From contig CP087965.1 of assembly GCA_024703855.1 (NCBI GenBank), positions 1,914,001 to 1,978,000 on the forward strand: a stretch of DNA of 64,000 nt. Reading direction: 5' to 3'. Within the stretch, counting starts at the first letter, position 1, and each line of letters opens with the position of its first letter. A program made the position numbers and the translations under genes. Positions 20,048 to 31,009 of the stretch are shown piece by piece. This DNA is from Polaromonas sp. P2-4. GTDB lineage: Bacteria > Pseudomonadota > Gammaproteobacteria > Burkholderiales > Burkholderiaceae_C. Below the pieces are notes generated by a model. That model saw only the letters and a list, made by a program, of their open reading frames with translations. It made no database searches and had not been told where the DNA came from.

Positions 20048-21154
20048 TGGAGTCGTGTCCTTGGGTCCAGCACCGACTGGATCAGTTCGGCGCAAATGTT
20101 GACCAGCATAAAGATCAGGCCTACCACCAGGGTGGCCGTGAGCACGGCCGGAATATCGGCCGAAAACAGGGAGTCGGTGATGTACATGCCCAATCCCGGC
20201 CAGGCAAACACCGTTTCAGTGAGGACCGCCCCCTCCAGCAAGTAGGCATACGTCAAGGCCACGATCGCGAAGATCGGCCCGGCCGCGTTGCGCAGGGCAT
20301 GCCGCCACAGAATCGCACCCTCGCTCAGGCCCTTGATTCGCAGTACCGTGGTGTAGTCCTGCCGCAACTGCCAGAGCAGGAAGCTGCGTGTCATGCGTGT
20401 GATGTAGCCGAGCGCAACCAGGCCCAAAAGACTGGCGGGCAGGACGATGTGCGACAGGGCGTTGGCAAACGCGTCCCAATTGCCAGACAAGGCCGTATCA
20501 ACCAGCATCAGATGGGTAACTTCAGTTACGGAATAGCGGTAAGAAATATCCAGCCGCCCCGGGCCACTCACCCATCCAAGCTGGGCGTAAAAAACCAGCA
20601 AGCCCACAATACCCAGCCAGAAGATCGGCATCGAGTGCCCCAGCAGGGATATGACGCGCACCAGATGATCCGGCAGGCGTCCGGCGTAGCGCGCACAGCA
20701 CGCCCATGGGTATTCCGAGCAAAACACCCATCAGGATAGCCAGCGTCGCGAGTTCGAAGGTCGCCGGAAAGTACCGGATGATGTCCTCGGAAACCGGGTT
20801 GCCGGTCACCGCCGACTTGCCGAAACGGCCATGCAGCATGTCGTTGGCAAACAGCATGAACTGTTCCGCCACAGGCCGATCCAGCCCCATTTCCCGATAA
20901 ACGCGATCGTAGAGTTCCTGCGGCGCCCGGTCACCGACGATCTTCAGGACTGGATCCGTCGGCAGCACCCTTCCGAGCAGGAAGGTCACGACCAGCAAGC
21001 CGGTCAAGGTCACCAAAACGGTCAGCAGCGTCGAGGCCAGCCATCGTCCACGCCGGGCAAGAATGGACGCTGGCGCTCGGGCGACCAGGGCGGGCTCGGG
21101 CGACACCTCAGCCGGGAGGCTCTCGCTTGATACCGATGCGACAGTGGTCATCAT
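20044..21154 (-). CDS. peptide-type ABC transporter permease (DppB-like, one frameshift)
   Basis: Inner-membrane permease of about 370 residues, partner of the DppC-like protein. Family marks: VVTFLLGRVLPTDPVLKIVGDRA near the first helix, LGHSMPIFWLGIVGLLVF, the EAA loop RQDYTTVLRIKGLSEGAIL, and ETVFAWPGLGMYITDSLF. A slip near 20690 joins LLGIPMGVLCA to YAGRLPDHLVRVISLLGHS. It overlaps the substrate-binding-protein stop by 4 bp, so the operon order is SBP, DppB, DppC, DppD, DppF. An unusually long N-terminal extension of about 30 residues precedes the first helix. Confidence 0.87.
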
Positions 21155-22740
21155 TTTTCAATGATGTGGAAAGGCGTCGAATCGAAGGTGACGAAGCCGG
21201 AATAATTCAGGACGTTCTTGCGCATCGCGATCGGTTCGACTTTCTGAACCAGGAAAATGAAGGGGGAGTCATCGCGCAGGACGCGCTGCAGCTCCCCGTA
21301 GCGCTGCATGCGGGTCGCGCTATTGACCTCGTGTGAAGCCACTTCGGTTTTCGCCGTCAATTGCGGAATCAACCAGCGGTTGCGCCACGCCGCATTCTTG
21401 TTCAGCGCGCCATCCGTGTTATCGGCGTTTCGGGTAAAGAACTCGATGGTGGAGCTGGCATCGGAATAGTCGGGCGCCCAGACAAACACCAGAATGTCGT
21501 GGCGGCGCTCACGATAACGCGTCAGCACTTGGGAACGCTCGGCAACGCGCAGTTCCAGCTTGATGCCGGCCTGCGCAAACGTGTTCTGCAGCGACTGGGC
21601 GATCTCCTTGTAAGGACTCGCCTCCATGGCGTCCATAGAAAGCGAAAGCCCATCCTTCAGCCCGGCCTTGGCCAGCAAGGCCTTGGCTTTCGCCACGTTG
21701 AGCTTGTAGGGATTTTCTGGCAAGGCACCGTCTACCCCTTGCGCGACGGGCGACTGATTGACCTTGTACTGGCCACGGAAAAGCTGATTCGCCATGCCGT
21801 CGTAGTCAATGAGCCAACGCAAGGCCTGCCATACCTCGGGTTTGGTCAGGACGGGATTGGCCTGGTTCAGCGCCAGGTAGTGAACCGTCCCGCGCGGGAT
21901 TTGCAAGATTTTCAACTCGGGTTTAGACACCAGCGCCTGCACCTGGTCAGGATTGAGATCGGAGGCCACATCGATGTCACCCTTTTCGAGCAACAGGCGT
22001 TGCGCGGCCGGCTCGGCCACATGCCGGATGATGACGCGTTTGAGCTTGGCGGCGCCGCCAGAATATCCGGGGAAGGCTTCCAGCACGACGGCGTCCTTGG
22101 CTTTCCACTCCACCAGCTTGTAGGCCCCTGCGCCGGCAGACCGGGTCTTCAGCCATGCATTGCCGAGGTCGCCATTCTGCTCATTCGCCATCACCAGTTT
22201 TTTGTCCACCACCGAGGCGATGGCCGCACTCAAGGAGCTGAGGATCAGATCGGTCGAATAGGGTTTAGTAAAGGTCAGAATCAACTGATCCCCCTCCGCA
22301 CGAACCTGCTGCTCGACGTTGTCTTTTGCCCAACCGAACTGACGCAGGATGATGGACGGGGGTTTGCCCAGTTGAATGCCACGGCGCAGCGAGAAAGCCG
22401 CATCCTCCGCCGTGACCGGGTTGCCGGACTGGAACTTCAAGCCGGCCTTGATCTTGAAAACAATCCGCATGCCGTCGGCAGAGGCCTGCCAGCTTTCCAC
22501 GACACCCGGAATGATCTTTTTGAAGTCGCGCGGGTCGTGCTGAACCAATCGCAGGTACAGGTTGTTCAAGGTATCACCCGGCGCGATCTCGAACGCCTCC
22601 TGGGGATCCAGTGAAATGATCGTGCCGATATCACGCGCGATGACGAGCGTGTCCGCGGGGGTCGCCGCTTGCACGCTACCCAAGGACAGCACAGCAGAGA
22701 AGATCAGCGTGTAGAGGGTTTTGCTCTTGAAAGTTTTCAT
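21151..22740 (-). CDS. ABC transporter periplasmic substrate-binding protein, family 5
   Basis: Intact 529-residue SBP_bac_5 protein with a signal peptide (SAVLSLGSVQA) and no lipobox Cys. Domain marks: LNNLYLRLVQHDPRDFKKI, GVVESWQASADGMRIVFKI, PVTAEDAAFSLRRGI and a long C-terminal lobe (YKEIAQSLQNTFAQAGIKL). Such proteins bind oligopeptides, opines, glutathione, amides and similar amino compounds. It heads the transporter part of the operon, 53 bp behind the semialdehyde dehydrogenase, which links the imported compound to aldehyde oxidation. Confidence 0.92.
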   Translation of the reverse strand: MKTFKSKTLYTLIFSAVLSLGSVQAATPADTLVIARDIGTIISLDPQEAFEIAPGDTLNNLYLRLVQHDPRDFKKIIPGVVESWQASADGMRIVFKIKAGLKFQSGNPVTAEDAAFSLRRGIQLGKPPSIILRQFGWAKDNVEQQVRAEGDQLILTFTKPYSTDLILSSLSAAIASVVDKKLVMANEQNGDLGNAWLKTRSAGAGAYKLVEWKAKDAVVLEAFPGYSGGAAKLKRVIIRHVAEPAAQRLLLEKGDIDVASDLNPDQVQALVSKPELKILQIPRGTVHYLALNQANPVLTKPEVWQALRWLIDYDGMANQLFRGQYKVNQSPVAQGVDGALPENPYKLNVAKAKALLAKAGLKDGLSLSMDAMEASPYKEIAQSLQNTFAQAGIKLELRVAERSQVLTRYRERRHDILVFVWAPDYSDASSTIEFFTRNADNTDGALNKNAAWRNRWLIPQLTAKTEVASHEVNSATRMQRYGELQRVLRDDSPFIFLVQKVEPIAMRKNVLNYSGFVTFDSTPFHIIEK

Positions 22741-22793
22741 GTTTGTCTCGCTTTAGGTTTTGTTCACTATGAAGATTTTTCGTACTCTGCCGC

Positions 22794-24224
22794 CTAGTCC
22801 ATCTGCGTCACGAATTTGGTGACCAGATAGCCATCAAAGGTCTCGGTGCCGCCTTCACTGCCCATGCCACTGTCCTTGATACCGCCGAATGGCGTTTCGG
22901 GTAATGCCTGGCCAAAATGATTGATGTTGACCATGCCGGCCTCGATACCGTTCTGGATGCGCAGGGCATTCTTGCTGGAGCCCGTGAACGCATAGGACGA
23001 GAGCCCGTAGGGCAGGCTGTTGGCGCGCCGGATGGCCTCATCGAGCTCCTTGAACGGCACGCACGCCGCGATCGGACCAAAGGGCTCGTGCTGCATGATT
23101 TTCGCGTCGTCGGGCGGCGCGCTCAGGATCGTTGGGGCGAAGAAATTGCCGGTTTGGCCAAGGCGCTCGCCACCGACTTCGATGCGCGCGCCGCGTTCCG
23201 CAGCATCCTGCACAAATTCGGCCATAGCCGTCACCCGCTTGGCATGGGCCAGCGGCCCCATGGTGGTGCCCGGCTCGATCCCCGCACCGACCTTGATGCC
23301 GCGAGTGGCCTCGGTAAACCGCGCCATGAAGCGGTCCCAGGCCTTTTCCTGGATGTAAAAGCGCGTCGGCGATACGCAGACTTGGCCTGCGTTCGTGAAC
23401 TTGGACGCGGCCAGCATGGTGGCGGCGCGCTCAATGTCGGCGTCGTCGCAGACGATGACCGGCGAATGACCGCCAAGCTCCATGGTGATGCGCTTCATGT
23501 GGTTGCCCGCGAGCGCCGCGAGTTGTTTGCCCACCGGCACCGACCCGGTGAACGAAATCTTGCGCACGATAGGCGAGCTGATCAGGTACTCGGAGACCTC
23601 GTGTGGCACGCCCCAAACCACGTTGAGCACACCCGGGGGCAGGCCAGCCTCATGGAACAGGCGAGCAATCGCCACCACGGCGCTGGGCGAATCCTCGGGC
23701 CCCTTGATGATGATGGTGCATCCAGCCCCAATGGCGGCCGCGATCTTGCGGATGGCCTGGTTGTAGGGGAAGTTCCAAGGCGTGAAGGCTGCGCACACGC
23801 CGATCGGCTCGCGCAGTACGAACTGCCGCACATTGGGCAGGCGCGGCGGGATCACGCGGCCATAGATGCGGCGGCATTCCTCCGCATGCCAGTCGCAATG
23901 GTCGGCGCAGCGCATCACCTCACCCACGGCTTCGGCCAGCGGCTTGCCCTGGTCCAGCGTGATGTTGCGGCCGATTTCCTTCGCGCGGCTGAGTTCGCCC
24001 ACTTTGCGCAGGATGGCTCCCTTTTCCACCGGCGACACCGTGCGCCAGCTCTCAAAGGCCCGCTGCGCGGCCGCCAGCGCACGATCCAGATCGGCTTGCG
24101 TCGCATGCGGTAGCCGGCCGATCACGTTGCCGGTGGCGGGGTCGAACACGTCCTGTTCGTGCCGTCCGTCGCCGCGAATGAAGGCGCCGTCGATGTAAAG
24201 GGAGAGTTCCTCGTAGCTGTTCAT
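22794..24224 (-). CDS. NAD(P)-dependent succinate-semialdehyde-type aldehyde dehydrogenase
   Basis: Intact 476-residue aldehyde dehydrogenase of the GabD-like branch: [32 protein letters not shown], catalytic Glu in [12 protein letters not shown], catalytic Cys in [14 protein letters not shown], and final [20 protein letters not shown]. The ATG at 24224 has GAGG about 10 bases upstream and matches the family start; a 55-residue in-frame extension upstream is not conserved. It is first gene of the operon with the ABC importer. The neighbouring aminotransferase would give a semialdehyde, so oxidation of an omega-amino-acid-derived semialdehyde is likely. Confidence 0.92.
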   Translation of the reverse strand: MNSYEELSLYIDGAFIRGDGRHEQDVFDPATGNVIGRLPHATQADLDRALAAAQRAFESWRTVSPVEKGAILRKVGELSRAKEIGRNITLDQGKPLAEAVGEVMRCADHCDWHAEECRRIYGRVIPPRLPNVRQFVLREPIGVCAAFTPWNFPYNQAIRKIAAAIGAGCTIIIKGPEDSPSAVVAIARLFHEAGLPPGVLNVVWGVPHEVSEYLISSPIVRKISFTGSVPVGKQLAALAGNHMKRITMELGGHSPVIVCDDADIERAATMLAASKFTNAGQVCVSPTRFYIQEKAWDRFMARFTEATRGIKVGAGIEPGTTMGPLAHAKRVTAMAEFVQDAAERGARIEVGGERLGQTGNFFAPTILSAPPDDAKIMQHEPFGPIAACVPFKELDEAIRRANSLPYGLSSYAFTGSSKNALRIQNGIEAGMVNINHFGQALPETPFGGIKDSGMGSEGGTETFDGYLVTKFVTQMD

Positions 24225-24410
24225 GGTGTACCTCAGTGAATGGCGTTGAAATAATGGGAGGAGACCGCAACGATGGCGAGGTGCACGAGGGCTTGCGCTA
24301 TGGACTGTTGATGGGTCATGGGAACCTTTCTCGCGAATAGTGATGACTGGTGAATCACACGGGCTACTTCCGTCTTGCTCGTCGGGCAATGCTATAACGT
24401 TTCCAAATAA

Positions 24411-24426
24411 ATAACAAATGTTCTAT
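24411..24426. promoter_or_regulatory. candidate operator shared with the molybdoenzyme promoter
   Basis: ATAACAAATGTTCTAT is found here, 187 bp before the dehydrogenase start, and again at 36635-36650 before the BisC-type gene. The flank continues as TTCTATTTTGCAGAAAAC. An IclR-family protein encoded between the two operons is the likely binder. The 283-bp gap 24225-24507 holds no gene. Confidence 0.45.
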
Positions 24427-24507
24427 TTTGCAGAAAACAGTATCAACAGCCACTTTCGGCAGATGACGCGCCACCACTCATTCGATACCGGCGATGGTGG
24501 TATTCGG

Positions 24508-26140
24508 TCAGGCTGCGGCCAGTTCAATACGTTGTTCCCAGGCCTGACCCGGCATCGCCTGAAAGAGCCTGCGCGTGTACGGATGTTTGGGCGCACGCGC
24601 AATAGCCTCGACCGTGCCGGTCTCGACGATGCGGCCCTTGTGCATCACGGCGATGCGGTCGCAGATCTGGCTGGCCACGCGTAGGTCGTGAGTAATGAAT
24701 AACATCGACAAACCCAGCCGCTCGCGGATGTCGCGCAGCAGCGCAAGCACCTGCTGCTGCACCGAAACGTCGAGCGCCGAGACGGCCTCGTCGGCAACGA
24801 TCAGGCGCGGCTGCATCACTAGCGCCCGCGCAATGCCGATGCGCTGACGCTGCCCGCCGCTGAACTCGTGCGGGAAGCGCTGCGCCGCCGACGCATCCAA
24901 TCCCACCAGGCGCAGCACCTCGTCCATGCGACGCAATGCCTCGGCCGGCCTCACGCCGCTCAGGATGACGTTTTCCGTGATGATGCGGCCCACGCGGTGG
25001 CGCGGGTTGAGCGATGCGAACGGATCCTGAAAGATCATCTGGATCTGCGGCCGCAACGCCTTCAGCGCCGCCCTGCGCAAGTCCTGGACCTGTTGGCCGG
25101 CGAAACGCAACTGGCCTTGATCGATGTCGAGCAGCCGCATTACACATTGTCCGAGCGTGGTCTTGCCCGAACCCGACTCACCCACCAGGCCCACAGTCTC
25201 GCCGTGGCCGATCGTCAGGCTCACCTTGTCCAGTGCCAGTGTCTGACCACGCTTGGTGAACAGGCCGAAGCCGCGCGAGCGGTAGCTCTTGCTGACCGCA
25301 TCGATCTCGAGCAACACCGACCGCGCCTCGGGCGGAGTCGCGTCCGCAGCGCGCAGACGCGGCACGGCATCGATCAGGGCGCGTGTATAGGGATGACTCG
25401 GATGATCCAGCACCTCCCTCACACTGCCACGCTCGACCACGCAACCCTGGCGCATCACCACCACCTGATCGGCAATGTCCGCCACTACGCCGAAGTCATG
25501 CGTGATGAACAGCACACCGATGCCGTGCTTGATCTGCAGCTCCTTGATGAGCTTGAGAATCTTCGCCTGCGTGGTCACGTCCAGCGCAGTGGTCGGCTCG
25601 TCGGCGATCAGCAGTCGCGGCTCCAACGCCATGGCCATGGCGATCAGGATGCGCTGGCGCTGGCCGCCCGAGAGCTGGAACGGGTAGCGGTGACGCAGCA
25701 TTGCCGGGTCGGGCAAATGCATATCTGTCATCAGCGCAAGCACGCGACGTTCACGCGTTCCCCGGTCCGACACGCCATGCACTTCCAGAACTTCATCGAT
25801 CTGATCCCCCACCGTCATGACCGGATTCAGCGCAGTCATGGGCTCCTGGAAAATCATAGCCATGCGCGAGCCTGCGCAGCGTGCGCATGGCAGCCGCGTC
25901 GAGCTTGAGCAGATCGCGGCCTTCAAAGAAAATCTCGCCGTCTGCCACACGCAGCACGTTCTTCTGCAGCAGGCGCATGACGGCGTTGGCCGTGACCGAC
26001 TTGCCCGATCCGGACTCGCCGACCACACACACGGTCTGTCCTCGCGGCACGGCTATCGACACATCCTGCACCGCGAACTCACGTTCGCTACCCGCAGGGA
26101 GCGCCACCGATAGGCGACGGATTTCCAGGAGCATGCTCAT
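24508..26140 (-). CDS. peptide-type ABC transporter, two fused ATPase domains (DppD-DppF/GsiA-like, one frameshift)
   Basis: About 544 residues with two complete ATPase domains. Domain 1: GESGSGKSV, FQEPMTALNPVMTVG, LSGGQRQRI, LLIADEPTTALD, THDFGVV. Linker with oligopeptide-type C-terminal motif HPYTRALIDAVPRL. Domain 2: GESGSGKTT, FQDPFASLNPRHRVG, FSGGQRQRIG, LIVADEAVSALD, then HPYTRRLFQAMPGQ. The N-terminal 90 residues are one frame off, joined near 25865 (MRTLRRLA to GSRMAMIFQEP). The start overlaps the permease stop as ATGA. This fused form differs from the split ATPases of the neighbouring importer, so the two systems are not recent duplicates. Confidence 0.88.
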
Positions 26141-26978
26141 GCATGGCCCCCTGACGTGCGGCGGCGCGGGTTGAGCGCCTGGTTCAGTGCGTCGCCCATG
26201 AAATTGAGCGCCAGCACGGCGACGAAAATCGCAACGCCCGGAATGGCCGACAGCCACCAGGCCTGCAATAGCGAGGTACGGCCCGCGCCGATCATGAAAC
26301 CCCAGGTGATCATGCTGCGGTCGCCCAGACCGAGGAAGCTGATGGCCGACTCAAGCAGGATGGCCGTGGCCATCATGAGCGAGGCCGCGACCACAATCGG
26401 CGATAGCGTGTTGGGCAAGATCTGATGAAACAGGATGCGCATATCCGATTGCCCGCCAAGCATGGCAGCCTTGACGAAGTCGTGGGTGCGCATCGACAGA
26501 AATTCCGCACGCACCAGACGCGCCACCGACGGCCAGGAGATGACGCCGATGGCAAACACAATGGAGTACAGCGAAGGCCCGAAAATCGCGACCATCAGCA
26601 AGGCCAGCAAGAAGCCTGGAATGGTCTGGAAGATTTCGGTGAAGCGCATGATGAGGTCATCGATCATGCCGCCGTAGTAGCCGGCAAAGGCGCCCAGCAC
26701 CGTGCCCGCCAGCACTGCGATGACAGTGGCAATGACACCGATCAGCAGCGACACGCGCGAACCGTGCGCCACCCCGGCGGCCACGTCGCGGCCGAGCATG
26801 TCGGTACCGAACAGGTAGCCGGGGCTGAATGGTGGCAGACTGGGCTCTGCCACCATGGCCCAGGGGTCGCCGGGGTACAGCCAACCGGCGCCGAAGGCGA
26901 CGAACAGGACAGCCCCGAGCATCAACGCACCATGAGCCCTGCGGGTATCTTGAGGAATCGAATGATGATGTCTTTCAT
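26137..26978 (-). CDS. peptide-type ABC transporter permease (DppC-like, N-terminal frameshift)
   Basis: About 280 residues with five to six membrane helices: FGTDMLGRDVAAGVAHGSR near the start, GTVLGAFAGYYGGMIDDLIM, EAA-like loop MRTHDFVKAAMLGGQSDMRI, and ESAISFLGLGDRSMITWG. The ATG at 26978 overlaps the DppB stop (ATGA) and opens MKDIIIRFLKIP, but the rest of the protein is in another frame, so an indel lies within the first 20 codons (26920-26945). Otherwise the gene is intact. Confidence 0.86.
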
Positions 26979-27954
26979 TTCTGGAGCTCGATACGAGGGT
27001 CGGCGACGCTGTACAGCAGGTCGGCCACAAGGTTGAAGATCACGACCATCACCGAGCTGACGAAAAACACCGCCAGCAGCAGGTTGTAATCGCGCTGGAA
27101 CAAGGCGTCGAAGGCCAGCCGGCCAATACCGGGCCAGGCAAACACGGTTTCAACCAGCACCGAGCCGCCCAGGATGTGGCCAGCCTGTAGCGACACGAAG
27201 GTGATGACGGGCAGCATGGCGTTGCGCAGGATGTGACGGCGCCAGATGCGGCCCTCCGGCACGCCCTTGGCATGGGCGGTCTTGACGAAGTCCTGGTCCA
27301 TGACCTCGATCGCCGCAGCGCGTGTCACCCGCGTGTAAATCGCGACATAAAACAGGCCCAAAGTGACCGCCGGCATCAGCAGGTGCTTGCCCACGTCCAT
27401 CAGCGCACGCCAGCCCACGAGGTCGGCGCCCACGGTGCTCATGCCGTAAGGCGGCAGCCAGCCGAGCTTGACCGAGAACAGCACGATGGCCAGCAGGCCG
27501 AACCAGAACAGCGGCATGGCGAAGAACACCAGCGAGCCAGCCGTGATCAGGGCATCAAGCGCCGAGCCAGCGCGCCGTGCGGCGGCCACCCCCAGACTGA
27601 TGCCGATCACGATCGAAAACACAAAGGCGCTCAAGGTCAGTAGCAGCGTGGCCGGCAGCTTCTCCAGGATGATCTCCCGCACCGGCCGGTTCTCGCGGTA
27701 GGAGTCGCCGAAGTTGAAGGTCACCAGTTGCTTGAGGTAAGCCGCAAACTGCACCGGCAGCGGCTGGTCCAGCCCGTAGTCCTTGCGTATGCGTTCTACA
27801 AAGCCGGCGTCGACCGCGCCGGCCGCCTGCCTGCCAGAACAGTCGCCGGGTCACCCGGCGCCGCACGGATCAACGCGAAGTTGATCGCGATGACAAACAG
27901 GATGACCAGCATCGCCTTGACGCAACGCCGGGCAAAGAAAAGGAGGCGTTCCAT
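26975..27954 (-). CDS. peptide-type ABC transporter permease (DppB-like, one frameshift)
   Basis: About 326 residues. Start MERLLFFARRCVKAMLVILF, first loop NFALIRAAPGDPATVLAG, then one frame on DAGFVERIRKDYGLDQPLPV (break near 27830), followed by FGDSYRENRPVREIILEKLP, FFAMPLFWFGLLAIVLFSV, EAA loop MDQDFVKTAHAKGVPEGRIW and VETVFAWPGIGRLAFDALFQ. AGGAG precedes the ATG. It lies 32 bp after the binding-protein stop in the same operon. Confidence 0.87.
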
Positions 27955-27986
27955 TCAGCTCTCGCTCCTGTAGGATGAAGAACGTT

Positions 27987-29564
27987 TCACTTATCAACCC
28001 AGACGTCGGCGAAGTTCTCGTTCATGCCCAGGCCCGTGGACATCAGGTTCTTCACCTTGGCCCGGTACACCGTGGGCATGACCATCTGGTGCGTCCAAAG
28101 GATGGGAAGCTCTTCGGACATGATCTTCTGCGCCTGCGCGTACAGCCTGGCGCGTTCGCTGCGTTTTTGCTCGTACTGGGCCTTGAGCAGCAGCGTCGAC
28201 TTGCGGATTGACATAGCCGTCGACGTTCGCGGCCGTGCCACGGTTCAGCTGGTTGGTCGAGAGGTAGGTCTGGTTCACGCCAATCGCCGGATCGCCCAGC
28301 AGATAGACGAAATTGAACGCAAGGTCGAAGTCGCCCGAGGTCAGGCGCGTGACCCAACCGGGCACGTCGGTCGCGACGATAGTGGCCTTGATGCCGACGG
28401 CACCCAGACGCTCACGCACGTACTCGGCCAGGCGCTGCCAGGTTTCGCCATAGGGCAGCGGCAGAAGCCGCAGCTCAACGCGCACGCCATCGCCCCCGCC
28501 CTCAGGCCCATTTCGTCGAGCAGGGCCTTGGCTTTGGCGGGGTCGTAGGCGTAGCGGGTCTCGACAGACGCGTCTTTAAAACCGTAGCTGTTGGTGAAGG
28601 GGCCGTTCACCGGTTCGCCGAAGGTGGAGAAGATGTTCTTAATGATGAATTGCCGGTCCACTGCATGCGCGATCGCCTGGCGAAAGCGTTTGTCGTCCAT
28701 GGGTTTCTTGCGCATGTTCATATGAAAGAAAGCCATCGGCTCGAGAAACTCCCAGCCGGCCTTGGACAGCGTGGTGCCAGGCGCGGCAGCCAGGCGGGCA
28801 ATCTCGAAGTTCTCGACATCGCCGGCGCGGATCGCGTCGACCTTGCCGCTTTCAAACGCGATCGAGCGGCCGACGGCGTCAGGCACAACGTGAAAGTAGA
28901 CGTTGTCCAGGTGCGGCTTGCCCTTGGCCCAGTAGTCGGGGTTCTTCACGAGCTTGATGTAAGCGCCCTTGCGCCACTCGCCGAGCTTGAACGGTCCGGT
29001 GCCGACGATGGTGTTGTTGACGGGCGAGGTGCGATACTCGGTGACGCCTTCATAGAGATGATGCGGCACGATGGTGCCGCCCGTGGCTTCAAAGATCAGC
29101 ATGAAGGCGGGGTACGGCTGCTTCAGCTTGAACACCACCGTGCCGGCGTCCGGTGCGGTGATGGACTCGGCTTGGTCCATGATCAGCTTGGTGCGCGGGA
29201 ACACGGCGGGCAGGTACTGCTTGAAGCTGAACAGCACGTCGGCCGACGTGAACGGCTTGCCGTCGTGCCACTTCACGTTTTGGCGCAGCTTGAAGGTGTA
29301 GGTCTTGCCATCGGGCGAGATCGTCCACGACTCAGCTAGACGTGGGATCGGTTCGAGCTTGGGCGAAAGCGTGATCAGGCCTTCATAAACTTTGCTGCCG
29401 ACGAAAGAACTCGGCCCAAGTTTGGAGTTACCCAGGTTGATGTTGGGCGGCTCGGGCTGGACGATAAGGTTGAGCGTACCGCCCGCCTTGGGTGTCTGTG
29501 CCTGTGCGCCCACTATGGCCAGGGCGGCGCACAGGGCGAGACCCAATTGCTGGATGCGTTTCAT
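27987..29564 (-). CDS. ABC transporter periplasmic substrate-binding protein, family 5 (two frameshifts)
   Basis: About 525 residues with a signal peptide ending AIVGAQAQT and clear SBP_bac_5 content: LITLSPKLEPIPRLAESW, KWHDGKPFTSADVLFSFK, NTIVGTGPFKLGEWRKGAYI, FAFHM-like FFHMNMRKKPMDDKRFRQAI, and AYDPAKAKALLDEMG. The frame slips near 28490 (GLRAG joins VRVELRLLPLPYGETW) and near 28205 (VDGYVNPQVD joins LLLKAQYEQKRSERARLY), with no net length change. It is upstream of its permeases and next to an aminotransferase and an amidohydrolase, pointing to an acylated amine or amino acid as ligand. Ligand is inferred from context only. Confidence 0.87.
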
Positions 29565-29585
29565 GGTGTGGTTTCCCCGATGTGT

Positions 29586-30968
29586 TCAGATGAGCTTGTT
29601 CTGACGCGCATGCACAAGCGCGTCGTCGAGCGCGCGGGCCAGTCCATCGACCAACTCGTCGATGTGCGATCGCTCGACGATCAGCGGCGGGCACAGGGCA
29701 ATACAACTCGTGATCGCGCGCACGATCACCCCGTACTCCATGGCACGCGCCTGGATCCAGGCCCCCATGCCGGCGGCGGGAGGGAACGGCTTCTTGCCCG
29801 CCTTGTCGGCCGTGATCTCGACTGCGGCGAGCAGGCCCATCCCGCGCACCTGTCCGACCAGCGGGTGCCCCTCCAACTCGCGCAGCCGCGCGAACAAGTG
29901 CGGCGACACCTCGCGCACGTGGCCCACGATGTCGCGTTCGCGGTAGATGTTCAGCGTCTCCAGCGCCACGGCCGCCGCGACCGGATGGGCTGCGTAGGTC
30001 AGACCATGCGCGAAAACGCCGTGCTTGCGGCTCTCTACCTTCATGGCGTCGTGAATGGCATCGGTGAGCAGTAACCCCGAGATGGGCTGGTAAGCGGCAG
30101 AGAGCCCCTTGGCCACGGTCATCATGTCCGGCTTGAGCTGGAAGCTGTCGCAACCGAACATGTTGCCGGTGCGGCCGAAGCCGCAGATCACTTCGTCCAC
30201 GATGAACAGGATGTCGTGCTTTTTCAGGATGGCCTGCACGCGCTCAAAGTAGCCGGCGGGCGGCACGATCACGCCACCCGAGCCGTGGATTGGCTCGGCG
30301 ATGAAGGCCGCAACCGTCTCTGGCCCTTCCTTGAGGATCAACTGCTCGAGGTTGTTCGCCAGGCGTTCCATGAAGGCCGCCTCGGACTCGCCGGGCTGAC
30401 CGAAGTGATAGTGGCTGGGGCAGTCGGTGTGCAGGATGCCGGCAATCGGCAGATCGAAGTCCAGGTGGACGTGCTTGAGGCCGGTCAGGCTGCCGGAGGC
30501 CACGGTGACGCCGTGATAACCCTGCAAGCGCGAGATGATTTTTTTCTTCTGCGGCCGGCCCAGCGCGTTGTTGTAATACCAGACCAGCTTGACCGCGGCG
30601 TCGTTGGCTTCCGAGCCCGAGTTGGCGAACAACACATGGTTCAACCCTGCAGGCGCCATGGCCGTCAGCGCCTCGGCCAGGGCAATACCGGGTGGGTGCG
30701 AGCGGTGATTAAACAGATGGTAGTAGGGCAACACATTGAGCTGGTCGGTCGCGGCCTTGACGAGGCGTTTTTCCGAGAAACCCAACGACGCACACCACAG
30801 ACCCGACAGGCCTTCGAGGTAACGCTTGCCATGCTCGTCGTAGACGTAGCAGCCCTCGCCGCGCGTAATGACCGTGGGCCCACGCGTGGCGTGCGCGTCC
30901 AGGTTGGAGTAAGGGTGGACCAGGTGGGCGATGTCCTTGTGCCAGTTGGCGCTCTCGATATTGCTCAT
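29586..30968 (-). CDS. class-III PLP-dependent aminotransferase (omega-amino acid type)
   Basis: Intact, about 460 residues. Landmarks: [18 protein letters not shown] at the N-terminal substrate lobe, cofactor phosphate site [31 protein letters not shown]-ring Asp in [14 protein letters not shown], and Schiff-base Lys in [14 protein letters not shown]. This subgroup moves the terminal amino group of omega-amino acids or diamines to pyruvate. AGGA six bases before the ATG at 30968 is a better start than the ATG 15 bases upstream. It is 21 bp from the binding protein and 41 bp from the amidohydrolase gene, so all are one operon. Substrate could be putrescine-, cadaverine- or beta-alanine-like. 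Confidence 0.92.
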   Translation of the reverse strand: MSNIESANWHKDIAHLVHPYSNLDAHATRGPTVITRGEGCYVYDEHGKRYLEGLSGLWCASLGFSEKRLVKAATDQLNVLPYYHLFNHRSHPPGIALAEALTAMAPAGLNHVLFANSGSEANDAAVKLVWYYNNALGRPQKKKIISRLQGYHGVTVASGSLTGLKHVHLDFDLPIAGILHTDCPSHYHFGQPGESEAAFMERLANNLEQLILKEGPETVAAFIAEPIHGSGGVIVPPAGYFERVQAILKKHDILFIVDEVICGFGRTGNMFGCDSFQLKPDMMTVAKGLSAAYQPISGLLLTDAIHDAMKVESRKHGVFAHGLTYAAHPVAAAVALETLNIYRERDIVGHVREVSPHLFARLRELEGHPLVGQVRGMGLLAAVEITADKAGKKPFPPAAGMGAWIQARAMEYGVIVRAITSCIALCPPLIVERSHIDELVDGLARALDDALVHARQNKLI

Positions 30969-31009
30969 GGGATTCCTTTTCATGGATGTATTGAGGGGAA
31001 ATGGTCGTG

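Noticed and set aside
21361-22614. 417-codon plus-strand frame opposite the family-5 binding protein
   Set aside because: Composition-driven shadow frame; the minus strand encodes an intact protein with a signal peptide and all expected landmarks.
22917-24113. 398-codon plus-strand frame opposite the semialdehyde dehydrogenase
   Set aside because: Shadow of a complete aldehyde dehydrogenase; its peptide matches nothing recognisable.
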